From positions 1 through 43,169 of the forward strand of contig JBDKVA010000150.1 of assembly GCA_039679375.1 (NCBI GenBank): a stretch of DNA of 43,169 nucleotides, read 5' to 3'. Positions 1 to 7,869 of this stretch are shown piece by piece. The position numbers and the translations under genes were made by a program. The number at the start of each line of letters is the position of its first letter. Position 1 is the stretch's first letter. A model generated the notes under the pieces. The model did not search any database, was not told the origin of the DNA, and was given only the letters and a program-made list of their open reading frames with translations. The stretch is from JBDKVA01 sp039679375. GTDB taxonomy: Bacteria; Bacillota; Clostridia; Acetivibrionales; DTU013.

Positions 1-378
1 AGTATCGGAGATTATACCTTTCCGCATTTTGTATTTTACCAGTACTTTATATCACACGGCGTCATACTGCTCTCCTGCATTTACATGACAGCTGTCGAGA
101 AGTTCCGGCCCTCTCCCCGTTCGGTACTCAGGACATTCCTCATTACAAACCTGTATGCGCTTATCATATTCCCGTTCAATTATTTAACAGGGGCCAATTA
201 TCTGTTTTTGAACAGAAAACCGATGGATGGGACGTTGTTTGACATACTGGGGCCATGGCCATGGTATTTGTTGTCGCTTGAAATTGTAACGTTTCTTGTT
301 CTCATACTGTTGTACCTGCCGTTTGCAATAGGAGGAAACAGAAAGGGAAAGTCCTATCACAGTAACCTGAGCTCATAA
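1..378 (+). CDS. YwaF/TIGR02206-type integral membrane protein, C-terminal part
   Basis: The frame is open from base 1 to the TAA at 376-378, giving about 125 residues, so the gene starts upstream of the window. The fragment has at least three hydrophobic segments and the motifs FPHFVFYQYFISHG, FNYLTGANYLFLNRKP and DILGPWPWYL. These are typical of the TIGR02206/YwaF family of multi-pass membrane proteins, whose function is unknown. The tail (GGNRKGKSYHSNLSS) is hydrophilic. The last 22 bases overlap the convergent gene at 357-1016, leaving no room for a terminator. An internal ATG at 85 is not the start, because the conserved family sequence continues upstream of it. The family call is from recognised motifs. 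Confidence 0.8.
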   Translation, partial: SIGDYTFPHFVFYQYFISHGVILLSCIYMTAVEKFRPSPRSVLRTFLITNLYALIIFPFNYLTGANYLFLNRKPMDGTLFDILGPWPWYLLSLEIVTFLVLILLYLPFAIGGNRKGKSYHSNLSS

Positions 379-1016
379 AAAACAAGGTATCTGTCCCCTT
401 CCGGCTCATGCCCCATATCCGTGCTGTAAGCATAACTCCATTCTGTCAGGATCGATTTTCCCTCGTTGAGTTCATCCCTGAACCTGCCTCTCAATACAGC
501 GCTATTTTTAAGAAGCTCCTGTATCTCCTCCATGCTGAGGAAGGATTCATCACCTATGACCTGAATTCCGTTTAACCCTGTGGATCCAAGTTCCATTCGT
601 TCGGCAGCCCCGTTCAACGAACCAGACGGAAACACAGCCGTCACATTCCTTTTCCCATTGGTGACAAGGTTCCATAAATCCCTTTCCACGGCTTCTATGA
701 CGGTTCTGCCGTTGTTGATGTCCAGTACGCCGCTTTTTTGTGCAATAAAATAGGGATAGTAAATCACCATCCCTCTGCCGGCATATTCCTTCATAAATTC
801 TCTGCCTTTTTGGACAGCCTCATCCGCACATACGCCGACGGCTCTGGGAAGGTTCAGGTCGTTTCCGCCTTCTACCGCCACCCGGATCGTCCACAGCAAT
901 CTGCCGTCAAGCACCGTATCCTCATCGAACCGCTGCCAGGGCACAGTTGGTATGCCAATTGCCCTTAACTCATAAAAGCCCATATATTTGTTCATTGAAA
1001 CCATAATAATAACCAT
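357..1016 (-). CDS. Unrecognised conserved-looking protein of about 219 aa
   Basis: I do not recognise the family. The product is soluble, with no signal peptide or membrane segment. It has an N-terminal part rich in aromatic residues (YMGFYELRAIGIPTVPWQRF), a middle containing YYPYFIAQKSGVLDI and VIEAVERDLWNLV, and an acidic C-terminus. The repeated phrase FYEL occurs near both ends. It reads as a regular coding sequence, and a long overlapping frame on the other strand looks like a shadow. It lies 32 bp downstream of the HD-domain gene on the same strand, so the two are probably co-transcribed. Three in-frame ATGs lie at the start (codons 1, 5 and 8) and none has a good ribosome site; GGGATGG could serve codon 5. 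A perfect 10-bp palindrome, ATGACGTCAT (1035-1044), sits just upstream. Confidence 0.6.
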   Translation of the reverse strand: MVIIMVSMNKYMGFYELRAIGIPTVPWQRFDEDTVLDGRLLWTIRVAVEGGNDLNLPRAVGVCADEAVQKGREFMKEYAGRGMVIYYPYFIAQKSGVLDINNGRTVIEAVERDLWNLVTNGKRNVTAVFPSGSLNGAAERMELGSTGLNGIQVIGDESFLSMEEIQELLKNSAVLRGRFRDELNEGKSILTEWSYAYSTDMGHEPEGDRYLVFYELRLL

Positions 1017-1048
1017 CCCGGCAAGTAAATTTTAATGACGTCATCACT

Positions 1049-2245
1049 CTACAGCTTGAAATAGTCAAAGAGCATTCCTGCGTCCACACCTGCGATCTTC
1101 ATCTTGCCGTATTTCTCATACAGCTGCCTGTGCCCTTCCTGCAGGTTCTGTGAGGTGATGCCGTGTTTTATTGAAAGATAGGCTTCCATATATGCGGCAA
1201 ATTTGTCACAAAACTCGATGATCCTGCCATCGACCGGCGAAAAGATATCTTCATTGTAATATTCGTTTATTTTTTCCGAGCTCACTTCAAGCACATTCCC
1301 GTCAAGTATGATTTTACTTGAGAATTCGTTCTCCGTAAAATACCTTATTTCCGGCCTCCAGCCCTGAGGCAGCAGCGGCAGCAGAACCTCCTCCATCTGT
1401 CTGTCCTCGATCGTTTTGATCAGATCCCCAAGTCCCTCTATTGAGTTTTTGACAGGTGAAATGATGTCACGTGTAAGCACCTCCGGCATGTCATGGAAAA
1501 GCCCGGCAAAAAAATTATTGTATTTTCGCTTTTCACAGGCGTCAAGCTGAAGGGTCATCAGGTACGAAAGCAGCGCCACAATAAGCATATGCCCGGCAAC
1601 AGACGTTTCGGGGACTCTCGGCGTCTGGGCCCATCTTTGCTGGAACCTCAGCTGTCCCACCAGGTTCAGGAAATCGGTCGCGCCCTGGTTGAATACCAGC
1701 TTGCGGACGCCGTCCGTATCACGGTACTCGTCCAGCTGCCTGTCGATACTCTTCTTTGTATCCTCAATTCCAAAAAAGCCTTCGCTGAGCCGGTATACAA
1801 TATTGAACTCCCAGCTTGTAGCCATATAATGCGAAGCCTTGAGGATCCTCTTTTCGTTCGGGCTGTAATCGGGTTCAAAAAGATAGCGTTTTATCCTCTC
1901 TCCAAAGCCTTGCTGTATATCGTCGATCCCTATTTCGACAAGCCTTTTGATCACAAGCTGGTTGATCTGCGTTCCGTGTTTCTCCATCAGCATATGGAAA
2001 ATAGGCGGTTTGATATCGGTGAGCAGGATACGGTGAAAAAATTCAAAAATGGCACCCTCTATAAGCTTCGTCCAATCAAAATCAACCTCGGCCTCTTCTT
2101 CGAAACGGCCGATCACATAAGCATAGAACATCTTGTGCGCCTGCTTGTCCAGCTCCGTAAAACCCTTGTGAGGCCGTATATGGTCATTCCACCGCTGCAT
2201 GCTGGCAGCCTGGTAGATAAAACGGAGAAAACCTTCCCTGATCAT
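1049..2245 (-). CDS. HD-domain protein (YfbR/HDDC2-like phosphohydrolase)
   Basis: This is a 398-aa soluble protein. Its C-terminal half is an HD-superfamily domain. RW near residue 204, then VAGHML (His219), FAGLFHDMPEVLTRD (His251-Asp252) and EFCDKFAAYMEAYL (the last Asp, near 348) reproduce the H...HD...D metal ligands of the YfbR/HDDC2 5'-nucleotidase-like group. Those enzymes are about 190 aa, so the first 200 residues are extra; they are helical-looking and of unknown role. The nucleotide-phosphatase activity is inferred and the substrate is open. ATG 2245 is preceded by AAAAGGGGATAAGG. A TGgTATGAT extended -10 lies about 40 bp upstream, so it may have its own promoter although it follows the URO-D-like gene by 154 bp. 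Confidence 0.82.
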   Translation of the reverse strand: MIREGFLRFIYQAASMQRWNDHIRPHKGFTELDKQAHKMFYAYVIGRFEEEAEVDFDWTKLIEGAIFEFFHRILLTDIKPPIFHMLMEKHGTQINQLVIKRLVEIGIDDIQQGFGERIKRYLFEPDYSPNEKRILKASHYMATSWEFNIVYRLSEGFFGIEDTKKSIDRQLDEYRDTDGVRKLVFNQGATDFLNLVGQLRFQQRWAQTPRVPETSVAGHMLIVALLSYLMTLQLDACEKRKYNNFFAGLFHDMPEVLTRDIISPVKNSIEGLGDLIKTIEDRQMEEVLLPLLPQGWRPEIRYFTENEFSSKIILDGNVLEVSSEKINEYYNEDIFSPVDGRIIEFCDKFAAYMEAYLSIKHGITSQNLQEGHRQLYEKYGKMKIAGVDAGMLFDYFKL

Positions 2246-2286
2246 GAACCTTATCCCCTTTTACACAGTTATCCATTGATATAAAA

Positions 2287-2315
2287 ATCATACCACAATT
2301 TACCTCTGCTGTACA
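2287..2315 (-). promoter_or_regulatory. Candidate sigma-A promoter for the HD-domain gene
   Basis: Read on the minus strand, TGTACA (2310-2315) is followed after 17 bases by TATGAT (2287-2292), which has an upstream TG making it an extended -10. It lies about 40 bp before the HD gene start. The -35 box matches only four of six consensus bases, so this is a moderate prediction. Confidence 0.4.
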
Positions 2316-2399
2316 CTTATCAGGGCTCGGATTTTTGTCTCTCAGCTTTTCCCATTTGTTGTTGTACATTTCACCAACACGACTCTTGCGGCTGTACAC

Positions 2400-3458
2400 T
2401 CACGGGCAGTGAACCAGGTTCTGCAATTCCCCAAGACAATCCGGATAGCCTGCCGCTGCTTCTTCTCTGAAATTGAGAATCGGAATGCCTTTTTGAACAG
2501 TATTCTTAAAAATCTTTTCCAGATTGTTATACTCGGGTTGGGACATATTTACGGCGTAAAGCCCTTCCAGATTGGCAGCAAGGTCGATAAAGTGGTCTCC
2601 CCTTCCGCAAAAATGCATCGCCCCGCCGCCAAAGGCATCAAACAGCTTCTGGTCATACGGCATAATGAATTCCTCATAAATGGATGGTGAAAGATTCATC
2701 AGCGAGTCATTCCTCATCATGATGCACCCTTTATGGAGCCATCCCCAATGAACGGCATACTTTCCATTATATTCCCATATTTTCTGCCATTCCTTCATGA
2801 ATTTTATGTACGTTTCGGTAATCAAAGACAGCAATCCGCTGAAAAGCTCCGGTTCATCCATGATCATATAAAAGATGCCGCTGCCGGCTAAAACTTCACA
2901 GATATCCATCGGTCCCTGAAGATCCGGATGATAAACATGAACATGCCTTCCAATTTTGGGGTAGGTTTTCGCAATATTCTTAAAACGTCTGCCCATCTCA
3001 AATACCTTTTCGCCATATCCACCATAAATATCAGGCACTCCCCGGTCTATGAGCTTTTTCAGGGCTTCCGTTCCGCCTGATAAAGGTTTGGAAGTGGGCA
3101 ATGTATTATACTTTTCATCCATAATAAAGAGCTCAACACCAAAAAGTGAAGGCAGGATGCTGGTGCCATAATTCGCTCTTACGCAAAGCAGTTCTCCTCT
3201 CCCGTTTTTCAGGCATTCCGAACAGGATGCATATTGGCTGAGCGTCATAAGGTCATAATCTTCCAGCGCATTAGTAATGTTTATTTCTGGCCATTTTATT
3301 CTCATCCTGCTTTCTTCCGGCCGTCCGGGAACATATTTACCGCCCTTATGATTCCCTTCTGCAAATTCCAGCCAATCCGCAAACAACTCACTTTCAATAT
3401 TTTCATCGATCCTATTTTCAAGATCCTCCAGATACAGTTCCAATGGTAAATTCTTCAT
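2400..3458 (-). CDS. Uroporphyrinogen decarboxylase-fold (URO-D family) protein
   Basis: This 352-aa soluble protein has the URO-D TIM-barrel look of the MtaA/CmuA-type methyltransferase branch rather than HemE. The motif MHFCGRGDHF carries the HxCG zinc/thiol-binding signature of those enzymes, and the stretches GPMDICEVLAGSG and NLSPSIYEEFIMPYDQKLFDAFGG are typical. Family members move methyl groups between corrinoids, thiols and small substrates; no corrinoid protein or activation gene is adjacent, so the substrate is unknown. An ATG ten codons upstream (3488) is in frame, but GGGGAG lies 9 bases before the ATG at 3458, which I chose. The gene is divergent from an AraC regulator, its likely controller, with a tandem 11-bp repeat between them. 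Confidence 0.82.
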   Translation of the reverse strand: MKNLPLELYLEDLENRIDENIESELFADWLEFAEGNHKGGKYVPGRPEESRMRIKWPEINITNALEDYDLMTLSQYASCSECLKNGRGELLCVRANYGTSILPSLFGVELFIMDEKYNTLPTSKPLSGGTEALKKLIDRGVPDIYGGYGEKVFEMGRRFKNIAKTYPKIGRHVHVYHPDLQGPMDICEVLAGSGIFYMIMDEPELFSGLLSLITETYIKFMKEWQKIWEYNGKYAVHWGWLHKGCIMMRNDSLMNLSPSIYEEFIMPYDQKLFDAFGGGAMHFCGRGDHFIDLAANLEGLYAVNMSQPEYNNLEKIFKNTVQKGIPILNFREEAAAGYPDCLGELQNLVHCP

Positions 3459-3530
3459 CTGATCACTCTCCCCGATATGATTATACATCGACCATAAACC
3501 AAAATATTTCGTTTTTATGGTATAAAGTTT

Positions 3531-3552
3531 GCTAATATTGTGCTAATATTGT
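3531..3552. promoter_or_regulatory. Tandem 11-bp direct repeat, candidate AraC operator
   Basis: GCTAATATTGT occurs twice in perfect tandem (3531-3541 and 3542-3552), one helical turn apart, in the divergent region between the URO-D-like gene and the AraC-family regulator. Direct repeats at helical-turn spacing are usual targets of the two-HTH AraC DNA-binding domain. The function is inferred. Confidence 0.5.
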
Positions 3553-3580
3553 TTTGTGGCAAGCAACGTAAATTCCATAT

Positions 3581-3682
3581 CCAATGTGGGCTACCGCCCA
3601 CAACCCAACGAATGTACTTATTGCCGCAAATGTGAATTTATTTTCTTGTTTTTTATTGTAGTTTCGCAGCAATAAGTTACTA
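3581..3682. repeat. Dispersed repeat, long copy
   Basis: The block begins CCAATGTGGGCT and ends GCAATAAGTTACTA. The same two end sequences, with most of the middle missing, occur at 18945-18975. The left part contains the hairpin TGTGGGC-tacc-GCCCACA. It lies in the divergent intergenic region upstream of the AraC regulator, with no open frame. The short copy looks like an internal-deletion derivative of a small non-coding element. Confidence 0.5.
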
Positions 3683-3737
3683 GCAATAATCTATCTTTGT
3701 CTGCTGAATCTCAAAATAGACAGGAGGCCGCCGGAAA

Positions 3738-4595
3738 GTGAAAAAGCAAAACCATATCATGAGCATCATGAATACCGATTTTTCAGCAACACATCAGATC
3801 GATGACAGCTATGTAATGAATGCATTGCACTTTCACAATACCTTTGAGATTTATCTGGCCCAGACCGGAGGCCTTCATTTTTTTGTAGATAACCGTATTT
3901 ATCCTGTAGAAAAAAATGATCTTTTTATATTCAACCATACCGATCTGCATCGGATCGGCATTGCTGCGAACATGCATTATGACCGTTATCTGATCGTTTT
4001 CGATCCGGAATATGCCGCAGATATGTGCACTTCCAATACGGACCTTCTGGAATGTTTTCTCAAAAGAACTCCGCGATTCAGCCACAGGGTTCATTTATCA
4101 AAGGAGCAGGCAGAGCAATTTATTTCCCTTCACTGTAAAGCCGCAAGCCATATAAGCAAAACACAATACGGAGATGACATTTTAGCAAAGCTGGCACTCG
4201 CTGAAATACTGATCTTTATAAACCGCGTTTACAGGGAAAATCGCACCCCGACACAGGAATACTCAGGCACGGCATATGCTAAAATCAAGCCAATATTAGA
4301 TTATATCCTTGAAAACATGAACGAAAGACTGACACTCGATCAGCTGGCTCAACAGTTCTATATCAACAAATATTATTTGTGCAAGCTCTTCAAAGCAGTT
4401 ACCGGTTTTTCATTCAATGAATACCTCACCTATCACCGGATCATCCGTGCGAGCGAATTGCTAAGAAAAAATCTGCCGGTATCCCAGGTCTCGGAAATGG
4501 CAGGATTTCAGAATTATTGCCACTTTATCACAACCTTTAAAAAAATAGCAGGGATCTCCCCAAAGCAGTTTGCAAAAGGGAGAACAATAGGCTAG
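3738..4595 (+). CDS. AraC-family transcriptional regulator
   Basis: The 285-aa protein has an N-terminal cupin-like sensor domain (His-rich strands such as ALHFHNTFEIYLAQTG and FIFNHTDLHRIG). The C-terminal region, about residues 185-285, carries two helix-turn-helix motifs: LTLDQLAQQFYINKYYLCKLFK and VSQVSEMAGFQNYCHFITTFKK, followed by GISPKQF. This is the classic AraC/XylS arrangement of small-molecule-responsive activators. The GTG at 3738 is preceded by AGGAGG at a 10-base gap and gives the full cupin domain; an ATG at 3759 is the alternative. It is divergent from the URO-D-like gene and probably regulates it, perhaps through the tandem repeat at 3531-3552. The ligand is unknown. Confidence 0.9.
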   Translation: MKKQNHIMSIMNTDFSATHQIDDSYVMNALHFHNTFEIYLAQTGGLHFFVDNRIYPVEKNDLFIFNHTDLHRIGIAANMHYDRYLIVFDPEYAADMCTSNTDLLECFLKRTPRFSHRVHLSKEQAEQFISLHCKAASHISKTQYGDDILAKLALAEILIFINRVYRENRTPTQEYSGTAYAKIKPILDYILENMNERLTLDQLAQQFYINKYYLCKLFKAVTGFSFNEYLTYHRIIRASELLRKNLPVSQVSEMAGFQNYCHFITTFKKIAGISPKQFAKGRTIG

Positions 4596-4700
4596 AACAT
4601 CGCGGCAATCATATTACTTATTATGATTCTCTCATAATTCATTGAAAAAGAGTATATATTTAAGAAGGTAAACTAATTGAATGGAAATCCATGGTAGTAT

Positions 4701-5552
4701 ATGTCAAAGATCTATCTTATATCTTTTCGGAAGAAACATATTATCAATTTTTTTGCAATCGGTTCGATATTAGCCATTTGTATCAGTATTTTTGCATCCA
4801 GGTTATCCGGTGCGGATACAAAAGGAGTTCCTTCATTTATGATGGAGGCAGCCGATTCCTGTTCAAATACAAGCTATGATGGAAGGCTTTCTATTATTAT
4901 CGACGATTTTGGCCAAAGCAGAGCTGGAGTAAAAGAAATGATGTCAATTGAACAACATTTAACATTTGCAGTCATGCCCTTTCTGGACTATTCCCGATCG
5001 GATGCTGAAACTGCACACAAGAAAGGTTATGAAGTAATTGTCCATTTACCCATGGAAGCTAATTATGGCAAATTAAGCTGGGTCGGTCCAAAGCCCATTT
5101 TAACAAATTTAAAAAAGGATGAAGTGCAGCGTATCGTAATAGATTCTTTTGAAAGTGTACCTTATGCTGTTGGGGCAAACATACATATGGGTTCAAAAGC
5201 AAGTAATGAAGAAAATATAGTTTCCAACATTTTGGATGTTATTAAAGAAAAAGGGTTATATTTTGTAGACAGTCGTACTGCTGAACATCCTATAGCAAAG
5301 AAAATATCTGAGCCCAAAGGTGTACTATGCTTTGACAGAGATATATTTTTAGATGGGAAAAAAACAAAAGAGGCCATAAAAAAACAACTGCAAAAAGCTG
5401 AAGAGATTGCATTAAAAAAAGGAACAGCAATTGCAATAGGTCATGTTGGCCCCGAAGGCGGAATAGTGACAGCAGAGGCTATTTCTGAAATGATACCTGA
5501 ATTTGAGCGCAGAAAGGTGCAGCTGGTTTTTGTCTCTGAATTAGTAGAATAG
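4701..5552 (+). CDS. Divergent polysaccharide deacetylase family protein (PF04748/YibQ-like)
   Basis: The 283-aa product starts with a hydrophobic signal or anchor (INFFAIGSILAICISIFAS), so it should act outside the membrane. The mature part begins RLSIIIDDFGQSRAG, the DD motif of the divergent polysaccharide deacetylase family, and continues with LTFAVMPFLDYS, VIVHLPMEA, GANIHMGSKAS and AIAIGHVGPEG, all of which keep family Asp and His positions. Members are thought to trim glycans or peptidoglycan, but activity is not well defined. The ribosome site is weak (AAGAAGG is about 30 bases upstream). Its last 12 bases overlap the convergent CwlD-like amidase gene, another cell-wall enzyme. Confidence 0.85.
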   Translation: MSKIYLISFRKKHIINFFAIGSILAICISIFASRLSGADTKGVPSFMMEAADSCSNTSYDGRLSIIIDDFGQSRAGVKEMMSIEQHLTFAVMPFLDYSRSDAETAHKKGYEVIVHLPMEANYGKLSWVGPKPILTNLKKDEVQRIVIDSFESVPYAVGANIHMGSKASNEENIVSNILDVIKEKGLYFVDSRTAEHPIAKKISEPKGVLCFDRDIFLDGKKTKEAIKKQLQKAEEIALKKGTAIAIGHVGPEGGIVTAEAISEMIPEFERRKVQLVFVSELVE

Positions 5553-6302
5553 TTTGGATTCGCGATTCACATTTTTAATTTCGCTAAAATAGTTTTCCAC
5601 ACCAGCTGCAATAGCTTTTGCAATTTCATCCTTAAAGCTGTCCTCTTCTAGCAATTGTTGTTCTTTTTGATTAGAAATAAAAGCTGTCTCAATAATTACT
5701 CCAGGGATTTCTGAATTGTTCAGTAAAAAATAGGAGGAGTGATTTTGAGGATCATGTATTGTCCTTTTTTTGCCCTCTACTACAATATTGTTTAATGCTC
5801 TCTGTATGCAGTAGGCCAGTGCCTTATTCTGTAAAAATCGTTCATTGTGCAATATGATTGAGCCATCGGCGTTTAAATTGGATTTATGACAATTGGCATG
5901 AATACTTAAGAATAGCTGGGCATTACTATTATTTATTATATTTACCCGTGCTGTTAAATCCCTTTGATGCCTGCTTGCGCTGCTATCGACCAGATTGTCA
6001 AGTGAAATATCTGTTTCCCTGGTTAAAATAATAAAATAGCCTTTTTGTTCAAGAGAATCTTTTACTCTTTTTGCAATATCAAGGTTTATATCTTTCTCTA
6101 AAATGCCTCCGTTTACGGCTCCACCATCAATTCCTCCATGTCCTGGGTCTATAACAATAATTCTGGTGTAAGAGTGAATGAAATTTTTTTCATACAAATT
6201 TATTATTCTAAAGAATATTACAGCTGTTATCAAAATGAATTGAATGACAGTAGCTATCAGCAATATTCTCCTATTAATATAGATTATATATAATTTCCCC
6301 AT
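5541..6302 (-). CDS. cwlD: N-acetylmuramoyl-L-alanine amidase, CwlD-like
   Basis: The protein (253 aa) has an N-terminal membrane anchor (ILLIATVIQFILITAVIFF) followed by an Amidase_3 catalytic domain. The zinc and catalytic residues are visible: His in IVIDPGHGG, Glu in GGILEKDINL, His in LFLSIHAN, and the catalytic Glu in VIIETAFISN. These enzymes cut the bond between muramic acid and the stem peptide. Length and anchor fit CwlD, which in endospore formers helps make the muramic-delta-lactam of the spore cortex. That specific role is inferred from family resemblance. The gene is convergent with the polysaccharide deacetylase, overlapping by 12 bp. The start ATG at 6302 has only a weak upstream site (GGCGG). 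Confidence 0.85.
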   Translation of the reverse strand: MGKLYIIYINRRILLIATVIQFILITAVIFFRIINLYEKNFIHSYTRIIVIDPGHGGIDGGAVNGGILEKDINLDIAKRVKDSLEQKGYFIILTRETDISLDNLVDSSASRHQRDLTARVNIINNSNAQLFLSIHANCHKSNLNADGSIILHNERFLQNKALAYCIQRALNNIVVEGKKRTIHDPQNHSSYFLLNNSEIPGVIIETAFISNQKEQQLLEEDSFKDEIAKAIAAGVENYFSEIKNVNRESKLFY

Positions 6303-6504
6303 ATCCGCCGTTACATATCAAATTCCTTTATAATTATATTGAATAGATTGGTAATATATGTAGTAATTGCGAATTCAGGCGGGACAGTATGATAAAGTGG
6401 CAATAACACAGGCATATGGAATACTGATAAAGTATAAAACTTATTTCGCGATTTATCGTAAATAATATATATACATTAGCTTTAATAATTTTAGTAAAAA
6501 GGCC

Positions 6505-7773
6505 GTGCAGCATTTGAAGAATAGCAGGAGCATTGCGACAATCATATTACTTATCGTAACGACAGGCTTCCTTCTGACCCTGCCGTTTAGCGGCACCTTT
6601 GCCGGCGGATTGCTGGGCTCGCTTTTTGGTGCGTCCATGATCGGAGGATTTGCAGATTGGTTCGGTGTGAAAGCGCTCACAAGAAAGCCTCTGGGCATAC
6701 CATACCGGACTGAGATCATCCCGCGCAACAGAGAAAAGCTTTTTGAATCCCTTGTATCCATGGTTGACGAGGAGCTTCTTACGAGGGACAGTGTGATCGG
6801 TAAGCTGGACCATTTCAGCATATCGAAAAGCCTGATCACCTACCTTGAAGAGGATGGCGGAAAAGAGGATTTATCACGCCTTGCAGGGAAAATAGCAGAA
6901 GACATGCTCGCCGGAGCGGATTTAGAGGAATCCGGGGAGTACCTGAGAAAGCTTCTCGCGGATAATACCTCGGATATCAGGCTTGTTCCCATCGTGTCAG
7001 GCGCCGTCGAATGGCTGTCTGCAAATATTACGGACAAACGTTTGCTGGATGCAGCCATAGAGGAATTGAAAGATTTTATACATTCCGCACGTTTCAGCCT
7101 GCTTTTGAATAACACCCTCAAGGATCTGTCGGATAGCATATCAAAGAATGTGCAGAAGGAAAGCACAGGTAAAAAACTATTTTTCCGGCTTGTCCTTGCT
7201 GTTGCCGATTATGGCGGCATAACGCCGTCAAAGCTTTCTCCGCGGCTTATTACGGAAATTACGCAATACCTGGACGCTCTAAAGGATCCTCAAAGCGATC
7301 AGAGAAAGAGTTTTGAAAGATGGCTGGAGAAGGCTTCAAATGATTTAATGATCAACGAAGCAACACAGGGGAAAATAGAGCAAAAAGGAAGAAAGCTTCT
7401 GGAACACAAAGGCAGCGGAGCTTTCCTTGCGGATTATATCTATCCTCTTATCAAGGATAGTGAACAATTGCAGAAATCGGGGGCGTATATAGAAGGCATC
7501 ATAAATAGGCTTGTGGAGAGTTTCAAAGATGATCCTGCCCGGCAGAAGGCACTGGACCGATATATCAAAGCTGCTATGACACGTTTACTTGAAAACAACA
7601 GTGAGGTCATCGGACAACTTGTCCGGCAGAAATTGGATAACTGTACTGCAGAAATGCTGGCAGATTTGGTGGAGGAACGGGCGGGAAATGATCTTCAAAT
7701 AATCCGGATCAACGGCTCTATTGTCGGGGGGCTGGCAGGTGTAATCATCTTCCTGCTCACCTTCTGGCTGTGA
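6505..7773 (+). CDS. DUF445 family membrane protein, first of a tandem pair
   Basis: The 422-aa protein belongs to the DUF445 (YjiN/YheB-like) family. Near the N-terminus a glycine-rich hydrophobic hairpin is followed by the hallmark MIGGFADWFGVKALTRKPLGIPYRTEIIPRN. The middle is helical and charged, and the end (DLQIIRINGSIVGGLAGVIIFLLTFWL) is a C-terminal membrane segment. The function of the family is unknown; a membrane-tethered coiled architecture is suggested. The start is uncertain: GTG at 6505 sits only 2 bases after AAAAAGG, while TTG at 6514 has better spacing. It lies 96 bp upstream of a paralogue with the same layout, and the two are probably co-transcribed. Confidence 0.85.
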   Translation: MQHLKNSRSIATIILLIVTTGFLLTLPFSGTFAGGLLGSLFGASMIGGFADWFGVKALTRKPLGIPYRTEIIPRNREKLFESLVSMVDEELLTRDSVIGKLDHFSISKSLITYLEEDGGKEDLSRLAGKIAEDMLAGADLEESGEYLRKLLADNTSDIRLVPIVSGAVEWLSANITDKRLLDAAIEELKDFIHSARFSLLLNNTLKDLSDSISKNVQKESTGKKLFFRLVLAVADYGGITPSKLSPRLITEITQYLDALKDPQSDQRKSFERWLEKASNDLMINEATQGKIEQKGRKLLEHKGSGAFLADYIYPLIKDSEQLQKSGAYIEGIINRLVESFKDDPARQKALDRYIKAAMTRLLENNSEVIGQLVRQKLDNCTAEMLADLVEERAGNDLQIIRINGSIVGGLAGVIIFLLTFWL

Positions 7774-7869
7774 TAAGTCCATGAAAGCCAGCAATATTCG
7801 GCTTAAGCAAAAAAATACTTTTGGATGGACGCCTGGAGATTAAATCCATGGCCATATCGGAGGATATAT

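Noticed and set aside
1493..2284. A 263-codon open frame on the plus strand
   Set aside because: It lies antisense to the HD-domain gene, which has clear metal-ligand motifs; the frame has no family motif or good ribosome site.
2184..2399. A 71-codon frame between the HD-domain and URO-D-like genes, minus strand
   Set aside because: It overlaps the start, ribosome site and probable promoter of the HD gene, and its sequence looks like random translation.
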